64,000 bases of DNA from Echria macrotheca (GCA_030411725.1 MU839831.1:1860001-1924000); one strand, 5' to 3'. Counted from the stretch's first letter, positions 46,371 through 59,300 are shown. Notes: generated from the sequence alone by a model not told the origin. Translations and numbers: made by a program.

Positions 46371-48064
46371 TATATTAAATTTACGATATAAGACACCTTT
46401 CTCTCCCTTCCCAAAAAATAAGCGACCCTTACACTCTTTCTCCCCTTTTGCCGTGCCGGTGCCGATGCCCGTTCTCTGTCTGTCACTACTCCATATATGA
46501 CAGTCGGGATGAGGTACCGAGGTAGGTAGTTCCTTTGCAAATCATATCGCTCACAAAAAAACACCACCCGCAAAAACACCTGGATCACATCTTTCTGCGT
46601 CCCGGTGTGGAGTTAATGACAGGCGGGCAGGCAGACAAACAATACGACAGGCGGATGTAAAAAAAGGGTTGCGCGGTGCAGCAACGGCAGCTGTAACTAT
46701 CCCGCTGCGATACGCGGCCGGCCGGCCGGTCTTTGAGTGCATCTTTCCCAGGCTTTTGCTTAATTCTCCTCCGCCGCTGGGGCATCGTGAAATACCTAGG
46801 CAGGCCCCTTTGATTGAGAGCTTGGTCGGGGTTGGGTGTCCGAGGCGAACCCAGGTCAAAGGACGAGGTGCTGCATGCAGCCAGCCCACCCCATTCCCAA
46901 GCGACAGCCGAGCAGCGAGAGCGAGGATAAAAACAGCCGGGAAACATATCATACCCACCACCGATCGAGATCCCTGATAGATTAAACTACGCGTAAGACG
47001 TTCAAAGCTTATCGGCTTGCCGATTCTCAGCCTCCTCCTCCAACAAAAACCCCAACCTCATATCTGGGTGTGAGATCTGCTGATGACGATTCGGAGACCC
47101 GTGGGAGGAGGAGAATATTGCCGTAAAGTAAAGTGTCCCCACGGAGAACGTCTATTCTGACCCGCCTCGGAGCCGATGGAGCACCCACCCTCAAACATGG
47201 ATTTGACAGAGTACGTGTGACGTTTGATAGGTGGAAATCGCACTCTGTTTTGGCAAACTTTATCAGACACGTTAATTTGGTTATCAGGCAAAGGCACGGA
47301 CGGCATCGGCTCCCTATTTTCACCGGAGGATTCGACCACCAGACTCAAAACCTTCAAGTGATCTCGAGGGAATGAATGCCTCCCAACATGCCCCCACTGA
47401 CGGATGCGGTGCTCCCTTGTTAATTAGCAACTTCGGCAAGGAGAAACAGACTTGCCGCCTCGTGGGAAGTCTCATCACTCAGTGCTCAGATTAATCTGGC
47501 CCACATGGTCGACGGTTCAGAATCCCGAAACACGGTGAAGGCTTCTTGACAGGCATAGGCCCGATGGATGGCCAAGGACCCAGAGGCACAGCTTCCCGCC
47601 CATCTTGTGCTTCCACCGCCATCCTCAGCCATCCAAGCGGTGGGGGCGCCTCGACATCGGTCTGCATGTAACCGGCGGGGATTTTGGTTGAAAGGGTTTA
47701 TCTGTGATTGCTAACTTCTGAGGAGAATAAGGCCGTAAGGCCCGTATCAGTTGCACAGTGGTTAGATTGGAGTGTGGAGTTGTCCTCAGCTTGTCACATA
47801 ACGCGCGCATATGAATGCTCGGGGGCGATTCGTACGCTGTAGCATCCTCTCCCTTCAAGACACCAACCATGACTCTAGGTCGAGGCTTGTCCGGACGAGT
47901 CTGGGAAGTGGTCCTCGCGACCCGCCGTGTCTGTACCGGTCCGTGCAACCAAGGCAGTTCCCCGTCCCCCAAGGTAGGCAAGCCTTGACGAGCACAGCAT
48001 AGGAGGTTTCACGAGAACGCCACTGGGGCGGGTTGGCATGGTTCCATTTGCGGTTCCGAACTTT

Positions 48065-49780
48065 TCAGCAGTCGCATCGGCCAAACCAACGTGGAAAAGT
48101 AACCATGTCTCGGACAGTTTGGACGCCAGACAGGTAGCTGAGCAACCGGTCAAATCCCAGACCGAAGCCGCCGTGGGGAGGGCATCCCCAGCGACGCAAG
48201 TCAACGTACCACTCCAGACCCCCTGCGGACTCATGGCGCTCATGAGACTCGTCGCCAGTAGTTTCGGCTGATGGCTTCAGAACACCGTGACGCCTCATGG
48301 CATCTTGGAGTACTGGTAAGCGATGCTCGCGCATCGAGCCGCCCATGATTTCGCAGAACTCGGGCACCAACAGGTCGAAGCATTCGACCGTGGCAGCCGG
48401 CTCTGAGCGGCCGGGCGGGGCCTCGAGCATGTAGAAGGCCTTTATATCGCGTGGATAGTGAGTGACAAAGACGGGCTTTTGGCCTCCACCAACGTGGTCG
48501 GCAAGAAACTTCTCGTGTTCGGATTGCAGACCAGACTCCCATGTCGGTTTCAGTGCGAATAAATCGGCTTTCTGCTGCAATAGCTCCATGGCTTCCGTGT
48601 ACGTGATTCTTGGCCACCTGTCTTGCATGAGACCCTCCCAGCGCCCCCTGACGACGTCTGCAGGTGCCAGATCTGACCCTAGATGCGCTGATCGTGACAG
48701 GAGGTCTTGGACCGTCGACTTATCGAATAAACTTGCACTGAGTGACCTCAGCATGTCTTCCGCAAGATCCATGACGAGGCCGAGGTTGTCGGCAAAGCCC
48801 ATCTCGGCTTCGAGCATGTAGAACTCGCTGAGATGTCTCGAGGTATCACTCTCCTCGGCGCGGAAGACGGGGGAAAGAGTCCAGACGTTACCGACCGACT
48901 GCGCCAGGGCTTCGAGATGGAGCTGGGTAGAGACAGTCAAGTACTTTCTTGACCGGAAGAAGGACTCCTGGTCCGTCGCTTGGTTCTCGGTGGTTTGGGA
49001 AGCCGGAGCCAGGGTAAATACCTCGCCTGCGCCCTCGCAGTCAGATGACGTGATAATGGGGGGATGTGTCTGGGTGAAGGACCGGCTGGCGAAGAATTGG
49101 GTCAACGATGCGATGGCATCGGAGCGTAATCTTAGCAGTGCTGCGTTCACCGGCGTTCTCGGCCGCAAGTGGGGCATCGTGCGAAGATACTCGGGTGTCT
49201 GGTATTTCTTCTGGATAGGGAACGTCTAGGGGAAGCGAGTCAGGAGGCAGTCCAGGAGACCGGTTGCCACGTCCGGGGACTGCTGACCTTTGGATCGGAA
49301 GGCCCAAGGACCTCAACTTTCGTTGCGTGAAGCTCATGGCTCTGCGCACTACCGGGAGATGCCACCCATGACCCCGTGAGGCGGATGGCTGCGCCGACGG
49401 CTAGACTGCAGGGACCGGATCAGCAAATTGGCACGGCCGAGACAAGCATGTTGGAGGCAAGACTGCTCGCACCCTGGGACTTGGTCGGCGTGAACCAGTG
49501 CCTGCAACGGGGCCAGCGAGGACCCGTCCCCGAGAGAGACAAAACCGTGGGCCTTCATGGCCCGCACCGAGCGAACGAAGCCGTTAACCACCACATCGTC
49601 AACTCTCTCGGCCGGTTTCCACTGCAGCAGCTCGGCGATTGATTGCTTTGTCGGCTGGGAGAAGCATCGCCGGCAAGGCTCACGGCTGCGGTTGAGACCG
49701 AAACGGTAATGCGAGACACGGGTGGTGGCGGCCGGGCGCCTCGAAAGCCGGGCAACGAGGCCTCGAGTGCCTGGCTGCAT
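48065..49780 (-). CDS. SLM5: Mitochondrial asparaginyl-tRNA synthetase
   Basis: Three exons: 49780-49473, 49405-49288 and 49225-48065; introns of 67 and 62 bp; 528 aa. It is a class IIb synthetase that charges tRNA-Asn. The N-terminus is Arg/Ser-rich without acidic residues for about 35 residues (MQPGTRGLVARLSRR), as in mitochondrial presequences. An OB-fold anticodon-binding domain follows (VVVNGFVRSVRAMKAHGFVSLGDGS and the SHELHATKVEVLGP strand). The catalytic core has YPIQKK-type TFPIQKKYQTPEYLR, motif 2 around FRAEESDTSRHLSEFYMLEAEM and motif 3 GGFGLGFDRLL. The PIQKK/GAG-EVF features and the FRAE-SxTxRHLxEF form fit AsnRS rather than AspRS. The intron 1 donor GTGCGA joins HADQVPG to LAVGAAIRLTG. 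The open frame continues upstream of 49780 but without another ATG. Confidence 0.92.
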
Positions 49781-51257
49781 CTGGGCGCTGGGAGACGCGC
49801 TCAACCGCTACCCAAGTCGAAGCAGAGGCATCAGCTGGGAAAAGTACGTGTGCGGGTCGAATGAAGGCTCTGATGGTGGTCTCGAGGCCGGGGGTACCGC
49901 AAGTCAAGTAGCGGTGTCGAGCCAAAAATAAAATTTCAAGGTGAACAACAGCTCGGTCAGGACAATAATTATTTTATCGCGAGAGTCGCGTCGCGTCAGC
50001 AGAGCTCTTTTGCTGCGCAAAGCTCAAAATTGCTTGGCGCTTGACAGGGTTGGACGTCCTGCTGTGCCGTGTGGAAATTCAGTTGATCCGGGATCCAGCC
50101 AATGATTGGTCAATTCCCCATGGGTGTTCCCCACATTGCACCGTCGACATCCCAAGTCTCCAGACCCTGAGCAGGAAGGTGCATCTGCCGCGAGATGCTT
50201 TGAAGAAACAAGGAAGGCACTGATGGCGGTGACCCGTCCATTTTTTCTCCGCCTTCCAGTTTGACAGTTTTCCGTTCCGTTCGTTTCGACTCCCTTCTCA
50301 GGTGTCTCACGGTCACCCTTGTGAATGAGCGAGCTCTCTTGCGAAATTCGTTGCTCCGGCGTCCCAGTGAATATTCATGAAACTCGCCTTCATGCGGCCG
50401 GGTGGTCTCCGCGCGCATGTGGACGCACGCACGCCGGGTTCGCCGACTTCCCCAGGCTCTACCAACACCCAAACCCTCCTCTCTGGACCATGATCAGATC
50501 CTCTTACATGGCTCCGCCTGATTGGCCGACGCCTCACCCGCGGCAAGGTGAATGAATCACATCCTCAGCTCGAGCGGCATCGTCAAGCGGGCGTTCTTGC
50601 ACGGTTCAACCTGTCACGGATGCCTTTATCATGGATGTTCCTCTTTTCCGTTCCTCCAAGTGGTCTGCTGCCGCAGATGCGGCCGCGGGCTTCACTTCTT
50701 GTTTCTTCACTGACCGCTCTCTCGGTTACGGAACACCAGATTGAGTCAAGATGCTGTAGTCCGGGGACTCGGGGTGCCGCGGTGATTAGGGTGTCGCCAT
50801 ACCAGTCTCGGCAGCCAGCCTGGCGCCAGCGGGCCCGGCAACCATTCACCTGGGTCCTCAAGTAAGACGATGGTACCGATTGCTGGATCGTTGACAGCCA
50901 TGCAGACGACCAGGGAGAGGACCCCAGCCTGCGTCCCACCGCTATGTTCTTAGCAGCCCAATATCCGCTCATCTCACTTTGAGACAGGTGCAGTTACACA
51001 GGCCAGAGGAAGTCTCAAGCCGTTTTCCTTTCTTTCTAGCTTGATGGCGGGTACAGTTGTGACTGAGGTTGTTGCTTGCTTTTTTCACCGAGCCGTCTTC
51101 CAGGTTGAGCGTCATCGATGGCTTGCATCTCCTTCTATAAAGACCATGGCGTTCCTTCGCCTATCGACCTCCCCAGAGCTCACCATCTCACTCGACCTCT
51201 TCTCGACCACTACTCTCTGCCTGACAGTTCCACATCTCGACCTGCTTGGATATCAAC
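49781..51257. promoter_or_regulatory. Divergent region between the AsnRS and PARG-like genes
   Basis: 1.48 kb with both promoters. A TATA box for the PARG-like gene lies at 51136-51142. No other gene is supported. Confidence 0.4.
51136..51142 (+). promoter_or_regulatory. TATA box of the PARG-like gene
   Basis: TATAAAG, 116 bp upstream of the ATG at 51258. An out-of-frame ATG in strong context (CCATGG) at 51146-51148 lies so close to the box that it is probably upstream of the transcription start. Confidence 0.5.
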
Positions 51258-52427
51258 ATGCCAAGCTCAAGCTCAAGCTCCAAGTCCAAGCCGAAGCCAG
51301 CCGAGGTTGCTTCAGAGACGAAGAAGCAGTACATCCCGTTGATCAGGAAGCAGTACGCGGCGCAGTATCGCACCTTCTCGTACATCTATTGCAATCCTCT
51401 CCGGCAAATCAGCTTCGACCGGATTCTCGATGTCTCGCCCCCTCGATTTTGTAAGTACCGATGGTGGCTGGCCTGCTGTGCGCTTGTCTAACGTCCACCG
51501 CAGATGTCAATACCGGAGACCCGGTAGACGGCGCCATAAACTGGGCAATGGAGACGCAGTGTTCCATTCCCTTCATCTGCCCGGCCAATGACACCCGGCC
51601 TGGTGGGGATTGGGAGACCGGTGCAGCAGGCTACGAAGAGCGTCTGTGCCGCCGGAGCACGCTTTCTGCGACGCTGGCAACCGCTGGACCGGCGGCTCGG
51701 AACGACCCTAACTACCCCAGCTCGCATTTCCCCATGCCCTCGTACGCCGGCATCTTGTCTTCAGAAGTTGGTAAGCCATTGCCTCCCTGGCACCTCGAAG
51801 CTCCGGCGTCTTGTTTGCTAACATGCGGCGCTAGTGGTATTTCGTGGCCCCCACGACCGCTACGAGAAGCTGCCTCCGGATCAGTGGCGGTCGCTCCCCG
51901 TTGTTTCGGTACCTCCTGCTCGCTGGCCAAAGCTGACAGCAAACGGTACCAAGTACTCGTTCCCTACCGAACGGGACCTGGTCAAGGACAAGCTACGGGG
52001 CGCGCTGCGTATCTGCGCCTATGCAGAGTACACCAACGTTGTGATTGGCGATTTCGGTCTTGGAAATGGCTACCGAAACCCGCCGCAGGAGATGGCAGAG
52101 CTCTGGAGGGAGGTTCTGCTGTACGACCCGGACCTGAGGGGGCGTATCCGGCAGGTGGCCTTCGTGTTCGAGGATCCCAGCCAAAGCACCACACAGCTCA
52201 TCCTCGACGACATTGCCAAAAAGTCCAAGGGTGGCAGCAGCAGCGGATCGTCCAGCAAGTCAAAGTCCAAATCCAAATCATCATCTTCGAGCAGCAGCAG
52301 CTCCTCACATCCTTCGGCCCCGACGGACTACCAGATCTTTCGGCATATGTTTGGCGAGACCGAGATCCACCGCGTCCTCTCCCAACCGAATTCGAAGTAC
52401 AGCTTGAACAACCTACTCAGCAACTAA
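51258..52427 (+). CDS. Microbial-type PARG / macrodomain-like protein (TIGR02452/DUF2263 type)
   Basis: Three exons: 51258-51450, 51504-51770 and 51835-52427; introns of 53 and 64 bp, the second with a textbook TGCTAAC branch site; 350 aa. The family resembles poly(ADP-ribose) glycohydrolase, removing ADP-ribose from proteins or nucleic acids. Signature: NTGDPVDGAINWA at 67-79, PAND (91-94), then PGGDWETGAAGYEERLCRRS (97-116). Canonical PARG has GGG followed by QEE; here it is GGD and YEE, with both acidic Glu kept (109-110). The macrodomain core continues with VVFRGPHDRY, VVSVPPARWP and GDFGLGNGYRNPP (225-237), matching the Gly-rich end loop of the family. A Ser/Lys-only low-complexity loop at about 283-313 interrupts the C-terminal part. 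Substrate is unknown; loss of activity is possible given the changed residues. Confidence 0.82.
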
Positions 52428-55400
52428 CTTGGTCTGCGAACTATGGAGTTTGGCGTCGATAAACTTCCAGACCTGTCACGGATCATGCCGGCATGGATGG
52501 GTTGTATCTTTTGGTCATCGGAGCCTTCGTTGCTTTTCTGGGAGGAATAATCATGGGTCACATAGCATTGTTAGAGTGGCTGGGCGGTGGTGCATGGGAT
52601 TGCTAGATCTCTCGAAGCTCTAGACGGCAGGGGCTTAGTTTGGAGCCAGGGGTTGCATATCACTTGGGTTAGGTTCCATTAATCGATGTTTTTTGTCTTG
52701 AAGATCTGTCATCGTTGTGCTGAGATGGACGGGCGCGGCAGGTGAGCGCGCTTGCCGAGGCAAGTTTTTGGTGGCGCGGCCGAGGAATGACGCCAGAGAC
52801 ACGGGCCGAGAGATATTCTCGGCTGCGAGGACAGTGTGTCTGGGATCCTGGCCAGGCTGCAGGTGTCGGCGGCATCAGGGCTCATTACTGGCTACCACAG
52901 CGTGTGGCTGCATGAGGCTGATGTGAAGCCAGTCGTCGAGGAGGGCTCGGGGAGCGTGTCACGTCTGGGATGGCAACTCTAGCCGGTGTCCCGGGCGCTC
53001 CTCAGCCCGGTGAGGCCGTTCGGTAAGCCAATTTCACACCGAGATGGATGCAATGCAACTTGGCAATCTCTCACCATGGCATGGGCAGATGGTGGTGGTA
53101 AGGGAGATCCAGAGGAGACCTTCGATGGCCGGCTTGGCATGCCGACTCGATCATCGACCGGCATATCGGAGCCGACGACGAAGCGCGAGGCCTGTAAAGC
53201 AGCAGTCCAAGTTTGGAATTGGAGAAGGGGACGACCAAGTTTGCTCTATCCCATGACGACGCCACGGCATGCACGAAATCGACCGGACTGGCCGTGATTG
53301 CGCGCTTGTGGGCGACAGTTGACGCTCCCGCCGTTCCCCATTCCCATCCTGCTGGGTTTGGGGCGAGCTTCCGGCGGCAAAGCAACAATGGGCTGGGGGC
53401 TGCCGGCTGGGATGGCTACCGACACCATCGGCTCTGCAAGATAAGGCATCCGCTAGGCCAGCCCTCTCAACTTTCCTGCATGTACCCGTCGTGACTGCGC
53501 GGTTCAGTGTTCCGTTGGACGCCGTTGGCTGCTTGGAAGCTTTGACGAGACCGGCGAGAGCAAACAACTTTTCCAAGACGGGGACGATCTCCGCGTTTTC
53601 CCCCGACCCGAAAGAAGTTGGTATTGCGCCATCTCTATGTCCCCAATCCCCAATCAACATGTTCTGCTCACCGCCTCCACGGGATCTGTCGAGGGACGAG
53701 ACATGGACGGTTACACCGGGTTGACAAGAACGAGGGGACCCGACGGCTCGACAGCGGCAGTTTTAGTTAACGTTAGCTTGCACACGGTGCCACAGGATGG
53801 GGCGGTTTTTTTTTTTGCGGACGCAGAGAGAGCAAGAGAGCACACACAGAAGAAGCAGAAAGTTTGGGAGACACAAAGGTGCAAGATCGAGTACCACAGA
53901 TCGTAGACAAGCCTCCACACAGGACGAGGTATCACACAGAGCCGGTAGTACTGCAACCGACAACGTTGGCGTCAACACACACACACACACACACACAACG
54001 GTTTTTTGATGGTCGTCCTGTGATGATGGCATGTCGGGGCGGTGCCAAGTCCATGGACAGCAACACACCATCCCCACACCACCCTTCACAGTCTTCCTTC
54101 CTTCCCACCCCCCAGCCCTCGTTTTTTTTCTCCTGACGAGCTGCACGAAGCCGGCATACAGTATTCTGCTTCCCACCCAGTGCGTGGTTCAGTTGCTTGC
54201 CCTTTTACGCACAGTGGATGATTTCCCCAGGGGCGGCACCCATCTGGGGAGCTGCATATCTCCTTGCATCAAGTTGAGAGCCGAAGGGTGGTGGTGGTCG
54301 TGGTGGTGGTGATGATGATGCCTCCAGTCCTCGGCGGTGTGAAGAAACTTTTGTTAACTATCCGTCATCAATGGCTTCTGGCGCACGCATCGTCGGAAGT
54401 CAACCAACCAAGACCGGAATTTCTCTCTCACTCTCATGACGGAGATGTCCGGTCACCTACCTCCTGGCTGGCGCGCGGGTTCCCTGGATATGTTTTTTTT
54501 TCTTCTCGAACCGCCAACGAATACACTATCCGCCATCATTCACATGCATCCCCGGTCATCAATGAATCCGCCCTGTCTGTCTCTCTGGGCTGCAAGTTTC
54601 TGTAGCACCCCCCCTCCCCTTCTTCCCCCATCCCTCCCCCTCCTCCTTACCCTTCCCCCACGGGACGGTACATAAACTATATCGAGCCATACCGGATCGG
54701 GGCTCACCGCAATTGACCTGTCATTATCTTTTTTTCTGGGGTCTTGTTTTGTTGTTTGATACTGTGCCGTCGGCGGCTGACATGATCTTTCCGGTATGTA
54801 GCGGGATATCGTACATGAGAAGTTGATCGGGAGTGGGAACGGGAGGAGGGAGGGAATGTCTCAGATTGGGGACGGTTGCTGGAAGAGAAGAGAAGGCCGG
54901 CGTCGGAACTCGGCCAGGGATCTGGGGGTAGGGCCAGCGGCGGTAACGCCGAGATCACTCTGAATTCACATGCTTGTGAAGCGTGGAGAAGGTGCCGGGT
55001 GGTGATGAGTTCTCACGAGCGCTGTATAGATGTGTGTGTGTGTGTGCTATCAAGTAGCACAGTTGTGAGTCGGATGCCGTGCCGTGCCGTGGCTGCCGTG
55101 ACCTTGGTTATACTGATGAGGACTGACAAACAGTACACCCAGCTCAAAAAGTGTTGGAGGGCTGTAAGAAAGTTGCAAACCAACCTACACACAGACGGGA
55201 CGCACTCACTTTCGCCTGCCGACGTGAATCACGACGACATTGAGCAAACTTCACAATGGTGAGTGAGCTACGTATACCCCGGATCCGATCGACTCACCAA
55301 TACATCCATCCTGATCATCCCGACGTGTCGGGAAGTCGGATACTGGGTAGCCGGCCGCGCCATCACCTCTCCCGCCCCCCGGCGGAGAGCGGGAGGAGGA

Positions 55401-56385
55401 TGAGCACCTGCAGGAAGGACATGAGAAGCAAAAAAAAAAAAAAAAGGTACCAAGGAGCTCGGAGCATCTATTCTAGTATCCAGCCTACCTACATACCACA
55501 TTCTTATCTGCACATGCATGGTTACCGATCCGTACGTTACAAGTACCTGTATTTACCTACCGTAGCTGTCTTGTTTTCAGGTTGGTATGAGTAGACACCC
55601 TCGAGACGTACAAAACAATACATACCTACCGGCGAATGATCATCACACTCCTTTCCCCGCCAGAGTAAGAAGTAAAGATGGACATGAGAAGAGGTAAGAA
55701 ATGAGGGGTAGCATGACGGGAATATATCCTCTGCCATCATGACACACACACCTACACACACCTACACACACCCTTGATCATCCGTTTTTAACCTCACAAT
55801 CCGAAGGTACCTAGAGAAACCTAGATGACTGCGTGCATGATGGACAAATATACAGAAGAAGACAATAGAAGAGGTTAAACGCGTAGAGGACACGTTATGG
55901 ATGCAACCCTGACACAATCGTAAAAGGGGAGGACAGCAACAGCAACAATCACAACAAAAACAAAACCGCAGCTCACAGCGGAGTATAGTAACCAACGACA
56001 TTAATGATATGATACGAGGTTAACGGGAAGCGTGAGATGAGACACCTGCACACGGTAGAACTAGTAACCCTAGAAGCAGTTAATTTTGCAAACGGAGGAG
56101 ACAAACTAGAGAATGACCGCGCACGAGAGCATGACGCTGCGGACGTCTGGCATACTCGTAATAGGGCGGCAAAACAACATTCGAGCCATATGCCAGCAAA
56201 TAGAGATCCGGTCCCATGAACCGGTCGGTACATGGACAACGTCCTCTGACCGGCACCGCGAGATGACCCAGACCACTGGCCTCCCCATCCCTTACCCAAC
56301 TCCCACGGACTGACTCTCATGCAAATTAGAACACATGATCATTCTCATATCATTTTGCTCTACCTAAACTCCTACCCGCCACGCC
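52428..56385. other. Intergenic, microsatellites only
   Basis: About 4 kb between the 3' ends of the PARG-like gene and SEC24 with no gene supported. It includes (AC)11 at 53975-53996, GGT-rich sequence at 54285-54310, a GT run near 55030 and a poly-A run near 55430-55445. Small frames on both strands lack domains. Confidence 0.5.
53975..53996. repeat. (AC)11 microsatellite
   Basis: A perfect dinucleotide run. Confidence 0.9.
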
Positions 56386-59300
56386 CTACCAATACGACGG
56401 CCTCAACCCGGTAAACTGCGACAACGCCCCGCCATCACCCGCGTCTTCTCGTTTCCGCTGACCGGCCAACTGTACAAGACTCATTAGCATCACATCAGTT
56501 GAAATCCCCCAAATATCAACTCACCTCAAGCTGAACAGCCTTGTGGAGATGCACCAGCCAATCCACATAAGACTGCGCCTCATTATTCCGATCCTCCACC
56601 AACATCCTGGCAAACTCGAACTCGGCGCCGTCAATGCCCTGCCTCGCAAGCTGGATCGTCAACCCCTTGCTTCCGCGCATCGTCTTGAGGAATTCCAAAA
56701 TATTCCGCACTTGGGCGTTCAGATGCGTCGGGAGCACGGGCAGCGTCGACGTGTACGCATCCAAACTCTGCAGCGTCGTCTTGTCCTCCCCAAACAAATC
56801 CTGAATCAGGTTCGGGGACGTCTGCGCGTGGAACCACAGCAGCGTCTGCTGGCCGTTGTCCACGATATACACGCCGCCCGGCTCGACGCGGCTGAACGAG
56901 GTGCGGATCGACGGCGGCACCCTGAGGTGGCCGGTCGCTTCATCCGGGAAGCCGTCCTCGGGTTGCAAATTGTGGATGGGGATCATGCGGGGGTAGAGGT
57001 ACAGGCTCAGCTCGAGCGCGCCCATGGAGCGGATCAGGCGCATCTCGTGCACGCGCCGGTCCGACGACTCGTTGCCACCCTTGAAGGCGCGACACTTGAC
57101 CATACCTAGCATGTACATGGAGAATTCCTTGAGCCTCTCAGGCATAACCAGCTGTCCGGGCGGGTGGGCTTGCGATAAAAAGTGCTTCCGATACGCCGCG
57201 AGGACGTCGATAGTCTTCTCTGTGAGGCCTAACCGGATATCCTTGAGCGTGCTGGACGTGGTCGCCAGCTTGGTCGATGCTTCCTTGGCCATGATGGATA
57301 AAACAGCATCCTGGTCGATAAACTTGATGCAGTTCTTGGCGTTGTCGTCGACACCAGCGATGATGTTCAGACACCTGACCCGACGCTGACCAGAGGCCGT
57401 GGTGTAGAGGAGCGCGGCTTGAAAGTGAGCGTCGAGCTTGGGGTCGAGCTTTGCGTCGTAGGTAAATGTAACACCGAGGGCCTTATCTGCGTCCAACACT
57501 CCAATCTCCAGATCGGCACCAAATGTATGCTGGATAAAGTTGCCGTGGTACGCAGAGATTTGGAGACCGTTGGAACACCTGACCTTCATAAGAGCCTGGT
57601 AGCCGGTCTCACGTGTCACAGCATGTTTAATCTCGAGCGACAGCTTGGTGTTATCCCTCGGTGCGATGAAATTGGGGTAGTAGAACGTCTCACCACCAGT
57701 AGTGGCAGCGACATATCCTGTCAGTGTGTCAGCAGGTGCATTCGCTGGGGCAGCCGGTCCGCTTACCAACTGTCGCAATGTCGAGGTAGCCACCCGACGG
57801 CGCAGCCATGAAAAAGTCGACGCCGACTCCTATCGACACCATCTTCTCCGCCATTTTCCTCCAAGCAGGGTGCTCAGTGCTAAACAGCTTCTTATCTGGC
57901 TCGCCCCCGGGGTGTTTACCATCGTCACGCATGAATAATCGGCCGGGACCCCAGGTTGGCAGTGCCGAGAGCGAGCAGAAGATCTTGCCGCCCGTCTTTT
58001 CCAGCGCAGCAATGGCCGAGTTGAGCGTCGACAAGAGAGCCGGCTCGGGGTTCTTGATACTCGAGAACATTTGCGGTAACCGGGTTAGAAGGGACGTGAT
58101 GACCGCCTTGGACTCGTACGGATCAACAAAGAGTCCTTCGCTCAGCGGCACAAACGGGTCCTCAATATCCGGCATGATCATCATCTGGGCCTGTTCGAGA
58201 GCAGGGCTGACATTGTAGAAGTGCACCTCCTTGTCAAAGGTAACGAAGCCGACCTTGGCGCCGGCCGGAATCCTTCTCTTTGGCTCGCCGTTTTCATCCC
58301 TCTCCTCGCCCTCTTCGACGCCGTAGAGCGCGCCGAGAATACCCTCACAAAATGACTCCAAGAATCCCTTATTGAAGGACTCCTGGGTGACGTCGATCAC
58401 GAAGAGGTAGCGCATGCCAAGGGGCTCCTTATTCCAAAATTCCTTGGGCACGACGAACTCCACGGTGCCACGCGTCAGCTCGGGCCGCTGATCCCGATCA
58501 ACGCGGACGCCCTGCGGGCTGGTGGCGCAGAAATATTCGACGGGCGTGTCGTTGGCGTAGTTGCACAAGTTGCAAACAAACTTGTTGCCGCCGGACCGGA
58601 ACATCATGAAGGGGTTGATGTAGGCCCGGCAACGGTGGCACCGCGGAGGGCCCACGTCGCCAAAGTCCAGGACGGGGATGGGCAGCTCGCCAGCTTGGAG
58701 GCTGGCAAGAGGCTGCAGGAGCAGCCCCAAGGGCACGGCCGTTGTCTTCAATGCCTCACCAGTGGCGGGAATGGTGGTCATGGTCAGACGGGCGAACTTG
58801 GGAGAAGAGTTGCCCTGATCCAGAGCGGCGAACGAGACGGTGGCTGGCGGAGGCACAAGTCGCTCAAACGTTGGGTACATGCTGGTGAAAAAATACGGTT
58901 GGACCGAGTCTCGTGAAAGGGGTACGCTGGGCATGTCATCAGGAGAAACTTTGGCCTGGCCGGAAGCGGGGACGACAGTTGGTGAAGGCACCGGCTCGAA
59001 CTGACCGCTCCTGGCCGCAAACTCGGCAGGAGAAGCGGGCGTCGGGTTGAATCCGGGGCTTGTGGGGGCCGGGAACAGGCCAGCCTGCGGTGGTATCCCG
59101 CCCGCAAACTGACCGGGACCGAGCTGGGGAGTCGCATTTAAGTAGCTCGTTGCTGGCGTCCCAGCCGGAGGGATGCCGTTAAACGCTTGCGAGGACCCGG
59201 CCGGGGCATCAACGTTATGGTACGCATGTCGATCCTTCTTCTTTCTCCTCGCCGTGCCATGTCCAGCATCGGCGCCCAGCGACATGCCACCCATCTGGGC

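Larger units (their letters stand above)
35481..48064. other. 12.6-kb gene desert upstream of the WOPR regulator
   Basis: I find no gene here: the many short frames on both strands lack domains and show no exon chain. The interval contains an (AC)20 tract, a (GTG)8 tract, a degenerate tandem repeat near 44.4-44.7 kb, an 11-bp inverted repeat at 45941-45979 and seven copies of AAAGTTT on either strand. It separates the divergent WOPR gene start from the 3' end of the asparaginyl-tRNA synthetase gene. Likely contents are a long leader, regulatory DNA or non-coding transcripts. None is proven. Confidence 0.5.

Noticed and set aside
47490..47530. GGTTCAGAATCC-like string suggesting a tRNA T-arm
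   Set aside because: No matching acceptor stem or anticodon arm could be built around it.
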